NCBI RefSeq assembly: GCF_041381155.1
Contig: NC_091135.1
Location: forward strand, 63,199,567-63,263,566
Length of the DNA: 64,000 nt
Direction of reading: 5' to 3'
Origin: Argopecten irradians
Lineage: Eukaryota > Mollusca > Bivalvia > Pectinida > Pectinidae
The stretch's first letter is position 1. Each line of letters opens with the position of its first letter. The translations under genes were made by a program, and so were the position numbers. Of the stretch, positions 42,383-54,590 are shown piece by piece. The notes beneath the pieces were generated by a model that ran no database searches, was not told the origin of the DNA, and was given only the letters and a program-made list of their open reading frames with translations.

Positions 42383-44250
42383 ATGGAGTGCCCAAAACAC
42401 CGAGACTCCAATGTGGTAATGATATGTACCACTTGTAACAATGTGTTCGTGTGTTTGGAATGTGCAACGAACGAACACAGGGGACATACTTTTGGCAAGT
42501 TTGACGAGGTAGGCAAATCTATTCGAAAAAAGTGTTCTAACTTATCTAATGTTATACGAGATCTACGTTCGGATTTGCAAACTATCATCTACGCAAAGAA
42601 GGACCAAATTCGGTACACGAAGACTGCCAACATGAAGATTAAGCAGCAGAGAGAAATCATGCACAAAGCTTTGGATGATATAGCCGAGTACCTTATATCT
42701 ATATGTGAAAAGCAAAAGCTCAGAAATCTAGCCTTGCTCAACGAACATGAATCTGCTTTGACCGAACAAATAGGTCAAGTTGAAGCCGAAGACGAAAAAC
42801 TCAAACGAGTTCTGACGTCTAAAAACGATATCGATCTTATACGTGGTTCTCAGAATATGAAATCTTCGTACACCAGACGGAAATCTCGCCACATCCCCAA
42901 ACCACTGGAGTTCCATACGGGAATGATGGACGCTAGTGCCCTTCAGCAGATGCTTGGCTCTCTGATCAGTGATCCAGTGGACACTTTGATCGTACCATGG
43001 CACGACATCCCCGCGTCTTTGAGGCCTCATGAAAATGATGATATGTCTACTGTGCACTCAAAGTTCCCGCCAATAGAAAGCAACGGAGTGAATCGCGAAT
43101 CCAACAAAACTCCCAGTTCACAAATATCTACTATGTCGATGAACAAGAAGAAAGCAATTGCTGTAGTTTCCACGTTCAAGCATTCAGCCAGTATGGGGAT
43201 CAGTGCCGTGTGCACGGCTAATCCTGGACATGTCTGGGTAAAGTGTGCAGGCCAGAATGAGATCAGACTAGCGGATAAAGCTGGCTACATCAAACGCATC
43301 CTCCGTTTTGGAACTTTGATTCGCGGACTAGCCGTTACGGCTGATATGAGACTTCTCGTCTGTTGCTTTGACGCTCGTTGTATCAAACGCCTTTCTCCAC
43401 CAAACTACAAAGCGTCTACGTCGTTTAGTACAGGCAACCTGAAACCTAACTATGTATGTTCAGCGACAAAAGGAGACTTCCTGGTCACACTTGTGGACAG
43501 AATGTATCACGATGTTTCTCATGACAGTCAACGATTACTAGCTCGTTACACTGAATCTGGCAAGGAGGTGGCCCGGGCACAGTTTGACAAGTTCGGCGTG
43601 AACCTGTTCGTCTTGCCAGGTCAGGTGAGACTAACGTCTAACGGAGACGTCGTGGCTGTTGTTAATGAGACGAACGAGGAATCTGCACATTTAGTTCTTT
43701 TGGATGGCAGCTTTAAGTTGAAATTGCGCTTCTTCGGTGATGGCCGAGCCATCCCTGGTGAAAAGAGGCATAGTTTTCCAAAGAGACAAAAGAAATTTTA
43801 CATCAATGATGTTGACTTTGATTCCTTTGACAACATCATCTTTGCCGAGTCCCACACGCGAACTGTCCAGATACTGGACCCTTCCTGCCAACTACTTCAG
43901 GTCATCCTTCAGGAGATCCACATCCCCTGGTCTGTAGGTCAGTAACATAGCAATCTCATACCTAATAAAGCAACACTCAATAAGTATACATGAATTATAC
44001 TGCTACTTTTTCGAATAAAGTTTAGTAACATGATTAGTGATTGATTAAAGGACGCAAAAGCTAGGTATCGTGTGAAGCAAGGCAATGTTATACGAATTGC
44101 TTCTAAAAGGATAAGATAAGATTGATTGTAACGAATAGTAGAAGATACATTAATAACCCTACTTTTAACTAACCTATGTTTTCAGCGGTGAGCGAGTTCG
44201 GTGATATCTGGGTCGGTCTGGACGACGGAAGAGTGAAAGTGTTAAAGTAG
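42383..44250 (+). CDS. B-box zinc finger / coiled-coil protein with C-terminal propeller-like domain (TRIM-like, no RING)
   Basis: Exon 1 is 42383-43937 and exon 2 is 44186-44250 (donor GTCAGT, acceptor TTTTCAG). They join to 539 residues ending GDIWVGLDDGRVKVLK. The start is the first ATG after an in-frame stop and gives MECPKHRDSN. Residues 3-35 form a type-2 B-box with zinc ligands C3, H6, C15, C18, C24, C27, H32 and H35. Residues about 45-165 are charged and helical, a likely coiled coil. A serine-rich linker follows, and from about 255 on there are repeated beta-strand-type blocks (IRLADKAGYIKRILRFG, HLVLLDGSFKLKLRFFGDGR, DVDFDSFDNIIFAESHTRTV), as in NHL-like propellers. There is no RING, so E3 ligase activity is not indicated. 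The closest relative in view is the minus-strand gene at 49029-50672. Such genes are multiplied in bivalves; the exact role is unknown. Confidence 0.87.
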
Positions 44251-44928
44251 CTAGAACGTAAGTAAGACAATTTACTTATTTTTGTACATAATGTGTATAT
44301 TTAAGTTCAGTATATGTTATATGCTCTGGTGTGATCAGGTGTTCAACAATCACTTTTGTTTTGCAGGTGTCGTTGACGGAATACAAAGAACATGTTCGGT
44401 CGAATCCTTCCAATCCATTTCAGAACCTGATGACGCATTGTGGAACATGTCCCCACTTTACTCATTCTCATATTTAACTTGGTACACATATACTTGTGAG
44501 AGCAGGAACACATCCTCAGCCAGAAAATTTATTGCAAAGAGGATTTTGAACATTTCGTCATAACAAGCAGTGACGTTCCAATAGACGTTTAAGTACATGA
44601 TGTACGGTTTTCAAGGTGTCACACTGGCAAAAACATAAAAGAAATCTACGCTTATGTGTGACGTCAGTCTGAAGATGTTAGCAGTACGTTCTGTAGTGCA
44701 TTAGTGAGAGTAGGTTTGTCCTGTTTTTCATAAATGTTTCATCTTTATAAAGTCAACAATTGACACTAGAGATGCAAAAAAGACAAGGACATGGCAACTC
44801 GATAATATATTAACTAGATTTTTATCTTAAAATATAAATTACTGGATGGGAAATTGTGTATGGCCATTAAATTGTATTTATCACATAAAAGATAAATTCC
44901 TTTCTTTAGTCCGTTGTAATGGCACTGT
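44251..44928 (+). other. 3' flank of the first B-box gene
   Basis: Non-coding sequence between the stop codon and the 44-bp array. Only a short frame is present (44282-44563) and it resembles nothing known. It probably contains the 3' UTR, but the end was not identified. Confidence 0.4.
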
Positions 44929-45714
44929 GACATTCTGCTGAAGACACATGCCAGCCCGCCCGTCGGCCATGAGACATTCTGCTGAAGACACATGCCAGCC
45001 CGCCCGTCGGCAAAGAGACATTCTGCTGAAGACACATGCCAGCCCGCCCGTCGGCAAAGAGACATTCTGCTGAAAACACATGCCAGCCCGCCCGTTGGCC
45101 ATGAGACATTATGCTGAAGATACATGCCAGCCCGCCCGTCTGCCATGAGACATTCTGCTGAAGACACATGCCAGCCCGCCCGTCGGCAAAGAGACATTCT
45201 GCTGAAGACACATGCCAGCCCGCCCGTCGGCAATGAGACATTCTGCTGAAGACACATGCCAGCCCGCCCGTTTGCCATGAGACATTATGCTGAAGATACA
45301 TGCCAGCCCGCCCGTCTGCCATGAGACATTCTGCTGAAGACACATGCCAGCCCGCCCGTCGGCAAAGAGACATTCTGCTGAAGACACATGCCAGCCCGCC
45401 CGTCGGCAAAGAGACATTCTGCTGAAAACACATGCCAGCCCGCCCGTTGGCCATGAGACATTATGCTGAAGATACATGCCAGCCCGCCCGTCGGCCACGA
45501 GACCTTCTGCTGAAGACACATGCCAGCCCGCCCGTCGGCAAAGAGACATTCTGCTGAAGACACATGCCAGCCCGCCCGTCGGCAAAGAGACATTCTGCTG
45601 AAAACACATGCCAGCCCGCCCGTTTGCCATGAGACATTATGCTGAAGATACATGCCAGCCCGCCCGTCGGCCATGAGACCTTCTGCTGAAGACACATGCC
45701 AGCCCGCCCGTTGG
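44929..45714. repeat. 44-bp satellite array, about 18 copies
   Basis: The unit starts GACATTCTGCTGAAGACACA and continues TGCCAGCCCGCCCGTCGGCA then AAGA. Variants at two places (ATTATGCTGAAGATACATG, and TTGGCCATGA/CTGCCATGA/CGGCAAAGA) alternate in a repeating order, which indicates higher-order units of several copies. It is GC-rich against an AT-rich background. Minus-strand frames (GRAGMCLQQNVS...) are stop-free but cycle through three frames, an artefact of the repeat. It lies between the two convergent B-box genes. Confidence 0.94.
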
Positions 45715-48254
45715 TGTGTACAGACGGTCCTCGCCACATATATATACAAGTCAGTTGTCTTTACACAGACGAAAACTAAACACTGTAAAACTGATCAAGC
45801 TTACTTGAGTTTAAGTAATTCCATAATGCGATAGTACAAAGCGCGTTTTATCATAGAATACAATTACATTGATTAACGATAAAGTAACCAGCTGCTTATC
45901 ATATCAATTAATCACCCCGTTATTATACAGGGCACGAAATGTCAATTCATATATGGTCTCTAGAAAATACTTTTTTAGTTTTAGTGTCAAGAATTAGTCA
46001 TAACATTATTTACTTAGTATGTATTTGTGTTTATAATTACGTTGGAAATTAAATAATACTTAATTATTTGATTTATTTTTGATTGTTTAAGCTTAAGTTG
46101 GTAAAAACAATTTTTTCCAACGGCTTCTTTCACTTTAATTAGGACATTACTATGTGAAAATATAGTTAAATAATCCAGCGTGCGTGTAAAGCCAAATAAA
46201 GACGTTGATTTGTAATTTTGTTTGTTTATCATTTATGAATTGTTAGTTTAGCAAAGACATTGTATGTATGAGGATTTTCGTAAGCGGAGAAAATCTCAAA
46301 AACATTTTTGTTCTTGATATCTACAACTGTAATAGACAGTGTTTTTGAGAAAAAGAAACCCTTTGTTTTAACCCTATGTCCAGGATCATAACAGATAATC
46401 TGTGCCATTAGTATAAAGTATTACCTGTAATAGCTAGACAACATTATGATGTTATCAGCACTAAGAGGTCTGTGATTAACCATTGTTAACACAACAAAGG
46501 AGTATATAAATTACCAGTAGGGCAGCTGTGTATAGGTCTATATATAGACGGTGACGTTAACGAGGACTAAGGGAGGTTAAGTTCATTTTCTGACCTTTTG
46601 ATATGTACTTCTTATTTTATTTCATTTTCATTTTGTATTCTATTCATTTTTATGTATTTTCTCAAACCTTTTTTCATATAACTTACATTGTATCGGAAGA
46701 TAGAACATATAAATATAATGATATATTTATCCTTATACAAAATAATAAAATATTGATAGAATATAACATTAATACATGAATATGTTATCACCTTCATAAA
46801 TAAATACCATATGACTATACCTGTCTGCTAATGAAAAGTATATTCGATCATGATTAAATGATCTGTATTGACATTGACGAATTTATGACTTTATTTTCGT
46901 AATACCATTTAATGAAGATCAGGTCGTATAAAAGTACATTATAGTACTATACATGTATAAAGTTATAAACTATAGACAGCCCTCGGTGAACCTAGTTGGA
47001 ACAAAAATAATCACATTGTACATATGACAATACATTTAAAGTTTCATTAGATATGATTTCAAATGTTCAAAATATCAGAAACAGTAATCGACAGTCCACG
47101 AATAATATTATTACATGTTTAAAAGTCCTTGGCCCAGATTCGCGAAATTCAAGGAGTCCATTCACTTAAAACTTTCCATAGGAAAGCATTACATATTTTA
47201 AGGAAGGCTCCTTAACTTAGGGGGTTTTCCTTAACTTCTCTAATGCTTTTCTAAGGGGAATTTTAAATTAAAGGAATGTTCCTGTAATATTTCCGATTAT
47301 CTATTAAATGTGTCTCTTTTTCTTAGCTTGAAATAAAATACATTGTATGTTATGAGGCCTTATCAGCCCAACATTTGTATCAATGCTATCCGATTCCATA
47401 TTGACAACTAGACCGAGAAGTTACAAATGATTTGACAATGTGTGTATAACAAAGGTACATTATTTTAATACACATATCAGTTAACACTTATATTGAAGAG
47501 TTTGATCTATGACTATTACAACACACAGTGGCATAAACCATATCAACTGCGCTGTCTATCGTCTCTTGAACACCTGGAAGAATCTTCCCTTTGTTCGCCC
47601 CCTTCATACCATGAAGGAGAAGAACAGAGACAAGATTCATAACATAATTGTTTACATAATATCTATAAATACATGGTAGTGTATTTGAATGTCGATTATG
47701 AAGCCCATTTGGAATAATTGCGTAATTACCAAACAATTTATTCTATTTTTAGTGTAAATATCTTATGAAAAGTTTCAGAAAAGTTAAATATGACCCATAT
47801 TATTCTGATGTCATCGAAATAAAAACTCAAATTATCCGATGTTTTTTATACATTCAAGTTTTATTCCATTCTTTTTTTATTTCATTACGTGAAATATACA
47901 TATTATATATATATATATACACCCATAAAATACAACACAATGTCAAATCCCCACTATTCAATGTTTAAATCCGCGAATGTAAATCATTGTGAACTTGTTT
48001 TGAAATGGAAATCGCGAACTTTAGTAACAAAAAAAAAAAAAAAATGGTTTGTAGTAATAGTGAACACAGGGACACAATTTTTGCAAATACATCTTGATTT
48101 TTATACTGATATGAATTTTGTAACTAAATTCAAGTAGTATATAGAGGTAATGTACAAATTCATAATCATATTCAATCTAATGTGCCATTTAAGAATGAAA
48201 TGCAGATCACATAGAAATGTTGAAGTATACCAATATATATCAAAGAATCCTTAC
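45715..48254. other. Intergenic stretch between the two B-box genes
   Basis: Strongly AT-rich with no frame over about 85 codons and no recognised protein. A TATATAAA with a following short GC-richer segment (about 46502-46580) could be a promoter but leads to no visible gene. Around 47150-47280 several copies of CCTTAACTT-like words occur in both orientations. A poly-A run of 16 lies near 48030. Confidence 0.4.
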
Positions 48255-48490
48255 AATGAAAGGACCGTGGTGGCCTAGTGGATAGTGTTCCGACATATTA
48301 CCACTGACCCTCCACCTCTCTGTACTTACATGGAGCAGGTACTGGCCACAGGTCGGTGATTTATCTCCGGATATTCATACTTTCCCTCATACCCTTGACC
48401 ATACTCATTTTTCAATGAAAACGTTAGCTCCAAATATAAAGATGAATTTTGGACTGAAGGAGGCCCTATAGTGACTGAATAAAATAGATT
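48255..48490 (+). mobile_element. Possible tRNA-derived SINE fragment
   Basis: CCGTGGTGGCCTAGTGGATA resembles a tRNA-type A-box region, followed by CACTGACCCTCCACCTCTCT and a unique-looking body ending GGCCCTATAGTGACTGAATAAAA. From memory, molluscan SINE-like repeats share the GTGGCCTAGTGG start. No good B-box and no target duplication were identified, so the call is weak. Confidence 0.35.
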
Positions 48491-49028
48491 TCCATAGAAA
48501 TGATTTTTAATTTTACTTTGAATTTATTTTGGTCTTCATTTCGGATTATTAATATACTAGCTTTATATAGTTTTTACCTCATTATAAATATGCATAAATA
48601 GAGTATTTTTACATATACATTGAAGCGCTGCTATTTCCCTTCACATGCTGTGTTTTGGCAACAGTTTTGAAACGTTTATACAAATGCAAAAAAAATGCAG
48701 TGAAACACATATTAATCACGAAATACGTAAAAGAGTCAGTTTTATCATTGCATGCTTAGTAGTCGTCGTCGGAAACTCACGATTCACGGCGGTAGAGCGA
48801 CGACTCGCGTGACAAAAGTAATGAGAGACTATCGATAATAAGGTAAGGGGGAAACCAAATGGATCACACGCACTACAAATCGTTAACATAACACTTTAAA
48901 TGCAGTTTTGTACCTACATTATTGGAAATAGTCTGATATTCCCCAAACCGTTCTCTGCTTCATTGACACTGACTGCTTTTTCTATCACAAAAGCGTTCCA
49001 CACTGAGATGATATCAAGTTCCACAACT

Positions 49029-50672
49029 TCATATACCTACAACGCTTAGTGTGCCGCCGTCTAGTAATACCCAGAGAGTCTGATTGTGGTATACCATGGC
49101 TAGGGCCAATGGCGACTCGGTGAAAGTGCCGATAACTCTCAATGGTTGCATACTTAATTGGTTGAGCAGTTTCACGGTGTGTGAACGCGAATCCGATATG
49201 ACTAGATTGTTAGTGTTATCAAACACAGCGTCCGACAAACACATATTCGTGTCCATGTGAAGCAAATGTGAGTCAATGTTTTTATCTCCTCGATATGCGC
49301 GTCCATCACCAAAATACCGCCACAAAAGTTCCAGTTGTTTATCTAGGACTACCAGGTGCGTGTTTGCCTTATTGTTGATTACGGCCATTTTACTCCCAGT
49401 TCTGTTGAAGGATATCTTATTTGGACCGTAGAATATGTCGTTTCCAAACTGATCTTTTCTCACCCTTTTTTCTTCTTTCCCCGTCTTTTTGTATCTTACG
49501 ATTTCGCAAGAGGAGCCGCCGTGGTTCGGACCAGGCCTTTCAACAACGGCTACAATATCCTCGTCGAAAAGACCGGAGCACACACATATTGGTACAAACG
49601 GGCCCGTACTTATGAAGTCGACAGAGCTGTATCTATCTACTTGTCGGATAGTTTTCTTCTCCGGCAAGCACACAAGCAGCTTTTCATCAAGACAATAACA
49701 AAACCCACTGATTTTGTCAGAAAATGAAATAGGCGTTCCTACTTCTTTCCCATATCTGTTGACAAGAGTTATTGCGTTTTTGTGCTGATTTTTCTTCCAG
49801 CACTGGTCGTATTGCTTGGAAACTACAATCTGTGAAACATTTTCCGGTCCAGTGCCATTAGATTGTGGTACAGGAAGTGTCGGTCTATAATTATTACAAA
49901 CTGCCTCGATCTCGCTAGCTGATTCTGAAGTCACTGACAACGAACTGCACCTTGAGGGTGTCATGCTTGCATACGCACCGTCATCCTGGTCTGTGGGGTG
50001 TGTGATTATCAACTCCGGCGACTCAATGGATTCATGGTGATCCTCCTGTGGATTCTCTTCAATATGTCCAAATATTTCCGGAGTAGGATCATTTCTACTG
50101 GGAACAAATTTACACGGTGAAGGTATATGGGTCATGACCATGCCATCTGTATTAGGAGCTGAGAGTAACTGGATATGTCTGATCAGATCCGATACTTTGT
50201 CAGTGTTCATTAGTTTGCTTAGTTCAGTTTCATATTGTGACACCCTCTTTATATTCCGTCTGATGTTGTCAGAACTTGTCTGTAAATCATTGATTTTGAT
50301 TTCATGACACTTTCGATTTTTCTCCTCATTTTGTTTGTATTGTTTATCAATCATCTTTTTTAAGTCTTTCCTCCTTATATCTGCTTCTTGACGGTTTTTG
50401 TTATAGACTCTATTGTGTCGGCTGATTCCGTCCTTAAGTTTCGCCAAGTCCTGCTCTAATTTTATTTTGATAATAGCATTTTCCTCCTTCCGTTTCCGTA
50501 CTCCGCTCAACAGGTGCTCCTTTACTTCAGATTCTTTTCTGAATGTGTGTCCCGAATGCTCTGTATTGATACATGTTGTACACACCGCTTTGTCCGTACA
50601 GTCTATACAGTATAACACTGTTCTTTCGGTGACATGGACAGCGCACCTCTCCATGTCGTCGTCATCATACAT
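49029..50672 (-). CDS. B-box zinc finger / coiled-coil protein with C-terminal propeller-like domain (TRIM-like, no RING), single exon
   Basis: An uninterrupted 547-residue frame starting MYDDDDMERCAV. The type-2 B-box has ligands C10, H13, C22, C25, C31, C34, H39 and H42. A lysine- and glutamate-rich coiled coil spans about 55-165, followed by an acidic, serine-rich linker (about 185-275) and a C-terminal region of propeller-type blocks. The match to the plus-strand gene is clearest in LVVLDKQLELLWRYFGDGRA and DAVFDNTNNLVISDSRSHTV. The C-terminal end (TLWVLLDGGTLSVVGI) corresponds to what the plus-strand gene encodes in a separate exon, so this paralogue lacks that intron. There is no RING, transmembrane segment or signal peptide. 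The Asp-rich start is the first ATG. Function is unknown beyond the family's usual scaffold or regulatory roles. Confidence 0.9.
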   Translation of the reverse strand: MYDDDDMERCAVHVTERTVLYCIDCTDKAVCTTCINTEHSGHTFRKESEVKEHLLSGVRKRKEENAIIKIKLEQDLAKLKDGISRHNRVYNKNRQEADIRRKDLKKMIDKQYKQNEEKNRKCHEIKINDLQTSSDNIRRNIKRVSQYETELSKLMNTDKVSDLIRHIQLLSAPNTDGMVMTHIPSPCKFVPSRNDPTPEIFGHIEENPQEDHHESIESPELIITHPTDQDDGAYASMTPSRCSSLSVTSESASEIEAVCNNYRPTLPVPQSNGTGPENVSQIVVSKQYDQCWKKNQHKNAITLVNRYGKEVGTPISFSDKISGFCYCLDEKLLVCLPEKKTIRQVDRYSSVDFISTGPFVPICVCSGLFDEDIVAVVERPGPNHGGSSCEIVRYKKTGKEEKRVRKDQFGNDIFYGPNKISFNRTGSKMAVINNKANTHLVVLDKQLELLWRYFGDGRAYRGDKNIDSHLLHMDTNMCLSDAVFDNTNNLVISDSRSHTVKLLNQLSMQPLRVIGTFTESPLALAMVYHNQTLWVLLDGGTLSVVGI

Positions 50673-52537
50673 AATAACAACAAAACAACCTTACATGGAT
50701 ATTTGAATGCAAGTTAACTGCTATTTCGTCCATTCTATAATTAGACCCTATCATGCCTTTGTGTCAGGAGTATGATGTAATGACATTGGACAATCAAAGT
50801 TACCGTATGGTATGTGTATTCTTCAAAGCAACAGGGATTTAATGTAACATTTAGACAATGCACATGTATAAATACACATGTTTTAATATATGTAAAAAGA
50901 AAATCCAGTCTATTTTTAACGATGCAGCAATTCATTAAGATTGACTATTTCATTTCGAAAAAAATAACTCTTTAAATATCTTTAAATATCATAACTTTGA
51001 TATTCCATCGGATTAGTTAAACAGTAACTATATCAGAGACACATTTGAAAAGAAATCTGAAATTATCAATGATGTATAAAATGAGACATGTATTTCTATT
51101 TGAGACTAACGTTTGTTCTTATCGTCGATGAATGTGGATTACTCCTATCGGATACAACTAGAGTTTTGTGTATTGGTTTAAACAATATTTTATTCAATAA
51201 CGATACAGTACAGTATAAATGTCAAAAAGGTTGGATACAGAAACAAGTACAATGTACTTATGTTAATCTTCGTCTACTATTCTTAAGGTATCAGCTCCTG
51301 TATGAACTAGTGATGTTTCGTATGCCTATTTATCTATTCTACCTGAAGTTAATAGAAAGTGTGTATGCATGAGCTAACCTTAGTTATGACTGATTATTAC
51401 TGATATTATTGTGCTGCTTGTAAATTTTATTTAAACAAGTCCACACAAGTCACCAAATAACCACGCCATTATGATTACTAGTATTGCATATTGGGGTTTT
51501 AACCAAATTTGGTTGGAAACATTTCTGAAAAAAGAGCAACAAATTGTAATAAACCACAAATAGTCAAATACTACTGAAATATCGAATGGACTGTGACACA
51601 ATTAAGAAAATATTTTTATTGGAAGATAGGAAACAGATTTTGAATGGAGACCATTGTGACCCGGGCACAATAGCGAAAAAAGAGGTAGGTCGTTAAAATC
51701 GCCACTAATAATATACTGCTTAAGAAGTATCATATGATTAAAATACTGTTCATCATAATATATGGTGATCTCGGTGAATATATACAAGCCATGGACTCTT
51801 CCTATAGAAATAAAAAAAAACATCGATACAATTAGGGAAACACGAGTCATTAAGTATGAAATTTGTATCGTCATTATAGGTTTTTTTTTTTAAATATATT
51901 AAATTACATTCAAACTAAACATCATGATCGACCCAGTTGTCCCCCTTTAGATATGAATATCTATAAACACTGAGCAGTTTATAAGTAGGAGAGGTAACTG
52001 TTTTTTCCGATCATCGCCGCGCGATCGTTTGCTATCACAATGGATATGACAATGTTCGGTGTCGCGTGTTTTAGTTTTGTGAGCAAAAACATAATGAATT
52101 TTTAAATATCGTATCTCCCGGTGATTACGATGTAACGCGGTTTATTGACATATAATTAGTGACAATAGGTAAGTTCACGCATATTCTTAGTTAGTGTATC
52201 TAGGTTTAACGGTTAAGGTTGTATTAAGCAATAGCAATATTGATACGATGAAAATATCTAAAGCTTTTTCTCTGTTAAACATTTGCAAATACAGAAAGCA
52301 ATATATGCAGATTTATGTTTTTCAGAGAGTAATTTGTTTCTATAGATGTCTGGTCCCATCATAAACACCCGTCATACTATTCCATGTCGAACAATCTTCA
52401 ATGTTCAGTGAGAATCGAATGGCAATAACCAGACCACGAGGCATACTATTTTGGCTAACTAATAGCGCACGACTGATTTATACTCTTATGAAAACGATAG
52501 TAGCGCTAAATATTATACTTGGTTTAGTTTATTAGGT
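50673..52537. other. Upstream flank and intergenic stretch, nothing recognised
   Basis: AT-rich, with only short frames (up to 94 codons) that resemble no known protein. At 52039 an ATG-led frame of about 22 codons (MDMTMFGVACFS...) lies in a GC-richer patch, but no clear exon structure follows. Confidence 0.4.
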
Positions 52538-52971
52538 TTGATGTCCTCACATGGGAGGCCTGTAACGTGTTTTAGTGTGGATATCTGCACATCGTTGGAG
52601 GCTGTGGTAAATTCAATTTGTGTCTCCTTGCTATATGGGAATTCTAATAATTTTTATAGTGCTATCTCACTAACGAATGCCTCCAAAACACAAAACAAGC
52701 ACATTTCAGCCGATACTGTTATACTGACAACGGGCAAACCAATCGTTCCACCCCCTACACCCTGAGCGCTAAGCAGGACCAATAATTATTACTTGTAAAG
52801 CCTATTCTAGGGACAGAACTCAGCGTCTTCATCACAGGTGCGATCAATCAACTGAAGACCAAAAGTGAGTCGGTGTCAAGGGAGATGTTAGGAAGAAGAG
52901 CAAACATACCCTAAGATTAATAGCCTTTTACGGTCAAGCAAGACGTCCTACACCACTTGTTTATTGTTTGT
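52538..52971 (+). repeat. Diverged dispersed repeat that runs into the 48-bp array
   Basis: It contains CGTTGGAGGCTGTGGTAAAT, TCTCCTTGCTATATGGGAAT, ACTGACAACGGGCAAACC, TCTAGGGACAGAACT, GTCAAGGGAGATGTT and TAGCCTTTTACGGTCAAGCA. The last five have counterparts in the same order at 33510-33800. The repeat passes through CTTGTTTATTGTTTGTTAAC directly into the first 48-bp unit. A 75-codon frame inside it (MMSSHGRPVT...) is probably repeat-derived, not a gene. Confidence 0.42.
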
Positions 52972-54560
52972 TAACGTCCCATCAATGACCAGGGTCATGT
53001 AAGGACGGCCTCCCATGTATAACGTCCTATCAATATCCAGTGTCATGTAAGGACGGCCTCCCATGTATAACGTCCTATCAATATCCAGTGTCATGTAAGG
53101 AGGGCCTCCAATGTATAACGTCCTATCAATATCCAGTGTCATGTAAGGAGGGCCTCCCATGTATAACGTCCTATCAATATCCAGTGTCATGTAAGGACGG
53201 CCTCCCATGTATAACGTCCTATCAATATCCAGTGACATGTAAGGACGGCCTCCAATGTATAACGTCCTATCAATATCCAGTGTCATGTAAGGACGGCCTC
53301 CAATGTATAACGTCCTATCAATATCCAGTGTCATGTAAGGACGGCCTCCCATGTATAACGTCCTATTAATATCCAGTGTCATGTAAGGACGGCCTCCCAT
53401 GTATAACGTCCTATCAATATCCAGTGTCATGTAAGGACGGCCTCCAATGTATAACGTCCTATCAATATCCAGTGTCATGTAAGGACGGCCTCCAATGTAT
53501 AACGTCCTATCAATATCCAGTGTCATGTAAGGACGGCCTCCCATGTATAACGTCCTATCAATATCCAGTGTCATGTAAGGACGGCCTCCAATGTATAACG
53601 TCCTATCAATATCCAGTGTCATGTAAGGACGGCCTCCAATGTATAACGTCCTATTAATATCCAGTGTCATGTAAGGACGGCCTCCCATGTATAACGTCCT
53701 ATTCAATATCCAGTGTCATGTAAGGAGGCCTCCATGTATAACGTCCTATCAATATCCAGTGTCATGTAAGGACGGCCTCCCATGTATAACGTCCTATCAA
53801 TATCCAGTGTCATGTAAGGACGGCCTCCCATGTATAACGTCCTATCAATATCCAGTGTCATGTAAGGACGGCCTCCCATGTATACGGCGTCCTATCAATA
53901 TCCAGTGTCATGTAAGGACGGCCTCCCATGTATAACGTCCTATCAATATCCAGTGTCATGTAAGGACGGCCTCCCATGTATAACGTCCTATCAATATCCA
54001 GTGTCATGTAAGGACGGCCTCCCATGTATAACGTCCTATCAATATCCAGTGTCATGTAAGGACGGCCTCCCATGTATAACGTCCTATCAATATCCAGTGT
54101 CATGTAAGGACGGCCTCCCATGTATAACGTCCTATCAATATCCAGTGTCATGTAAGGACGGCCTCCCATGTATAACGTCCTATCAATATCCAGTGTCATG
54201 TAAGGACGGCCTCCCATGTATAACGTCCTATCAATATCCAGTGTCATGTAAGGACGGCCTCCCATGTATAACGTCCTATCAATATCCAGTGTCATGTAAG
54301 GACGGCCTCCCATGTATAACGTCCTATCAATATCCAGTGTCATGTAAGGACGGCCTCCCATGTATAACGTCCTATCAATATCCAGTGTCATGTAAGGACG
54401 GCCTCCCATGTATAACGTCCTATCAATATCCAGTGTCATGTAAGGACGGCCTCCCATGTATAACGTCCTATCAATATCCAGTGTCATGTAAGGACGGCCT
54501 TCCATGTATAACGTCCTATCAATATCCAGTGTCATGTAAGGACGGCCTCCCATGTATAAC
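52972..54560. repeat. 48-bp satellite array, left block, about 33 copies
   Basis: The unit starts TGTCATGTAAGGACGGCCTC and continues CCATGTATAACGTCCTATCA then ATATCCAG. The right half of the block (53.8-54.5 kb) is almost invariant, while the left half alternates CCCATG and CCAATG variants. Both strands are stop-free in one frame (16-residue repeat TLYMGGRPYMTLDIDR on the minus strand), an artefact of a 48-bp period. The same family continues on the other side of the BEL element. Confidence 0.96.
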
Positions 54561-54590
54561 CATTACATCTTTTATATAAATAACTTATCC

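Noticed and set aside
44814-45749. Several overlapping minus-strand frames (GRAGMCLQQNVS repeats)
   Set aside because: Frame-cycling artefact of the 44-bp array.
47130-47290. Inverted CCTTAACTT-rich segment as a MITE
   Set aside because: No consistent arms or target duplication could be defined.
52948-54579. Repeat proteins on both strands (TLYMGGRPYMTLDIDR and SYQYPVSCKDGLPCIT)
   Set aside because: Both strands are open at once because 48 is a multiple of three and the unit has no stops. The sequence is a satellite continuing in non-coding dispersed repeat.
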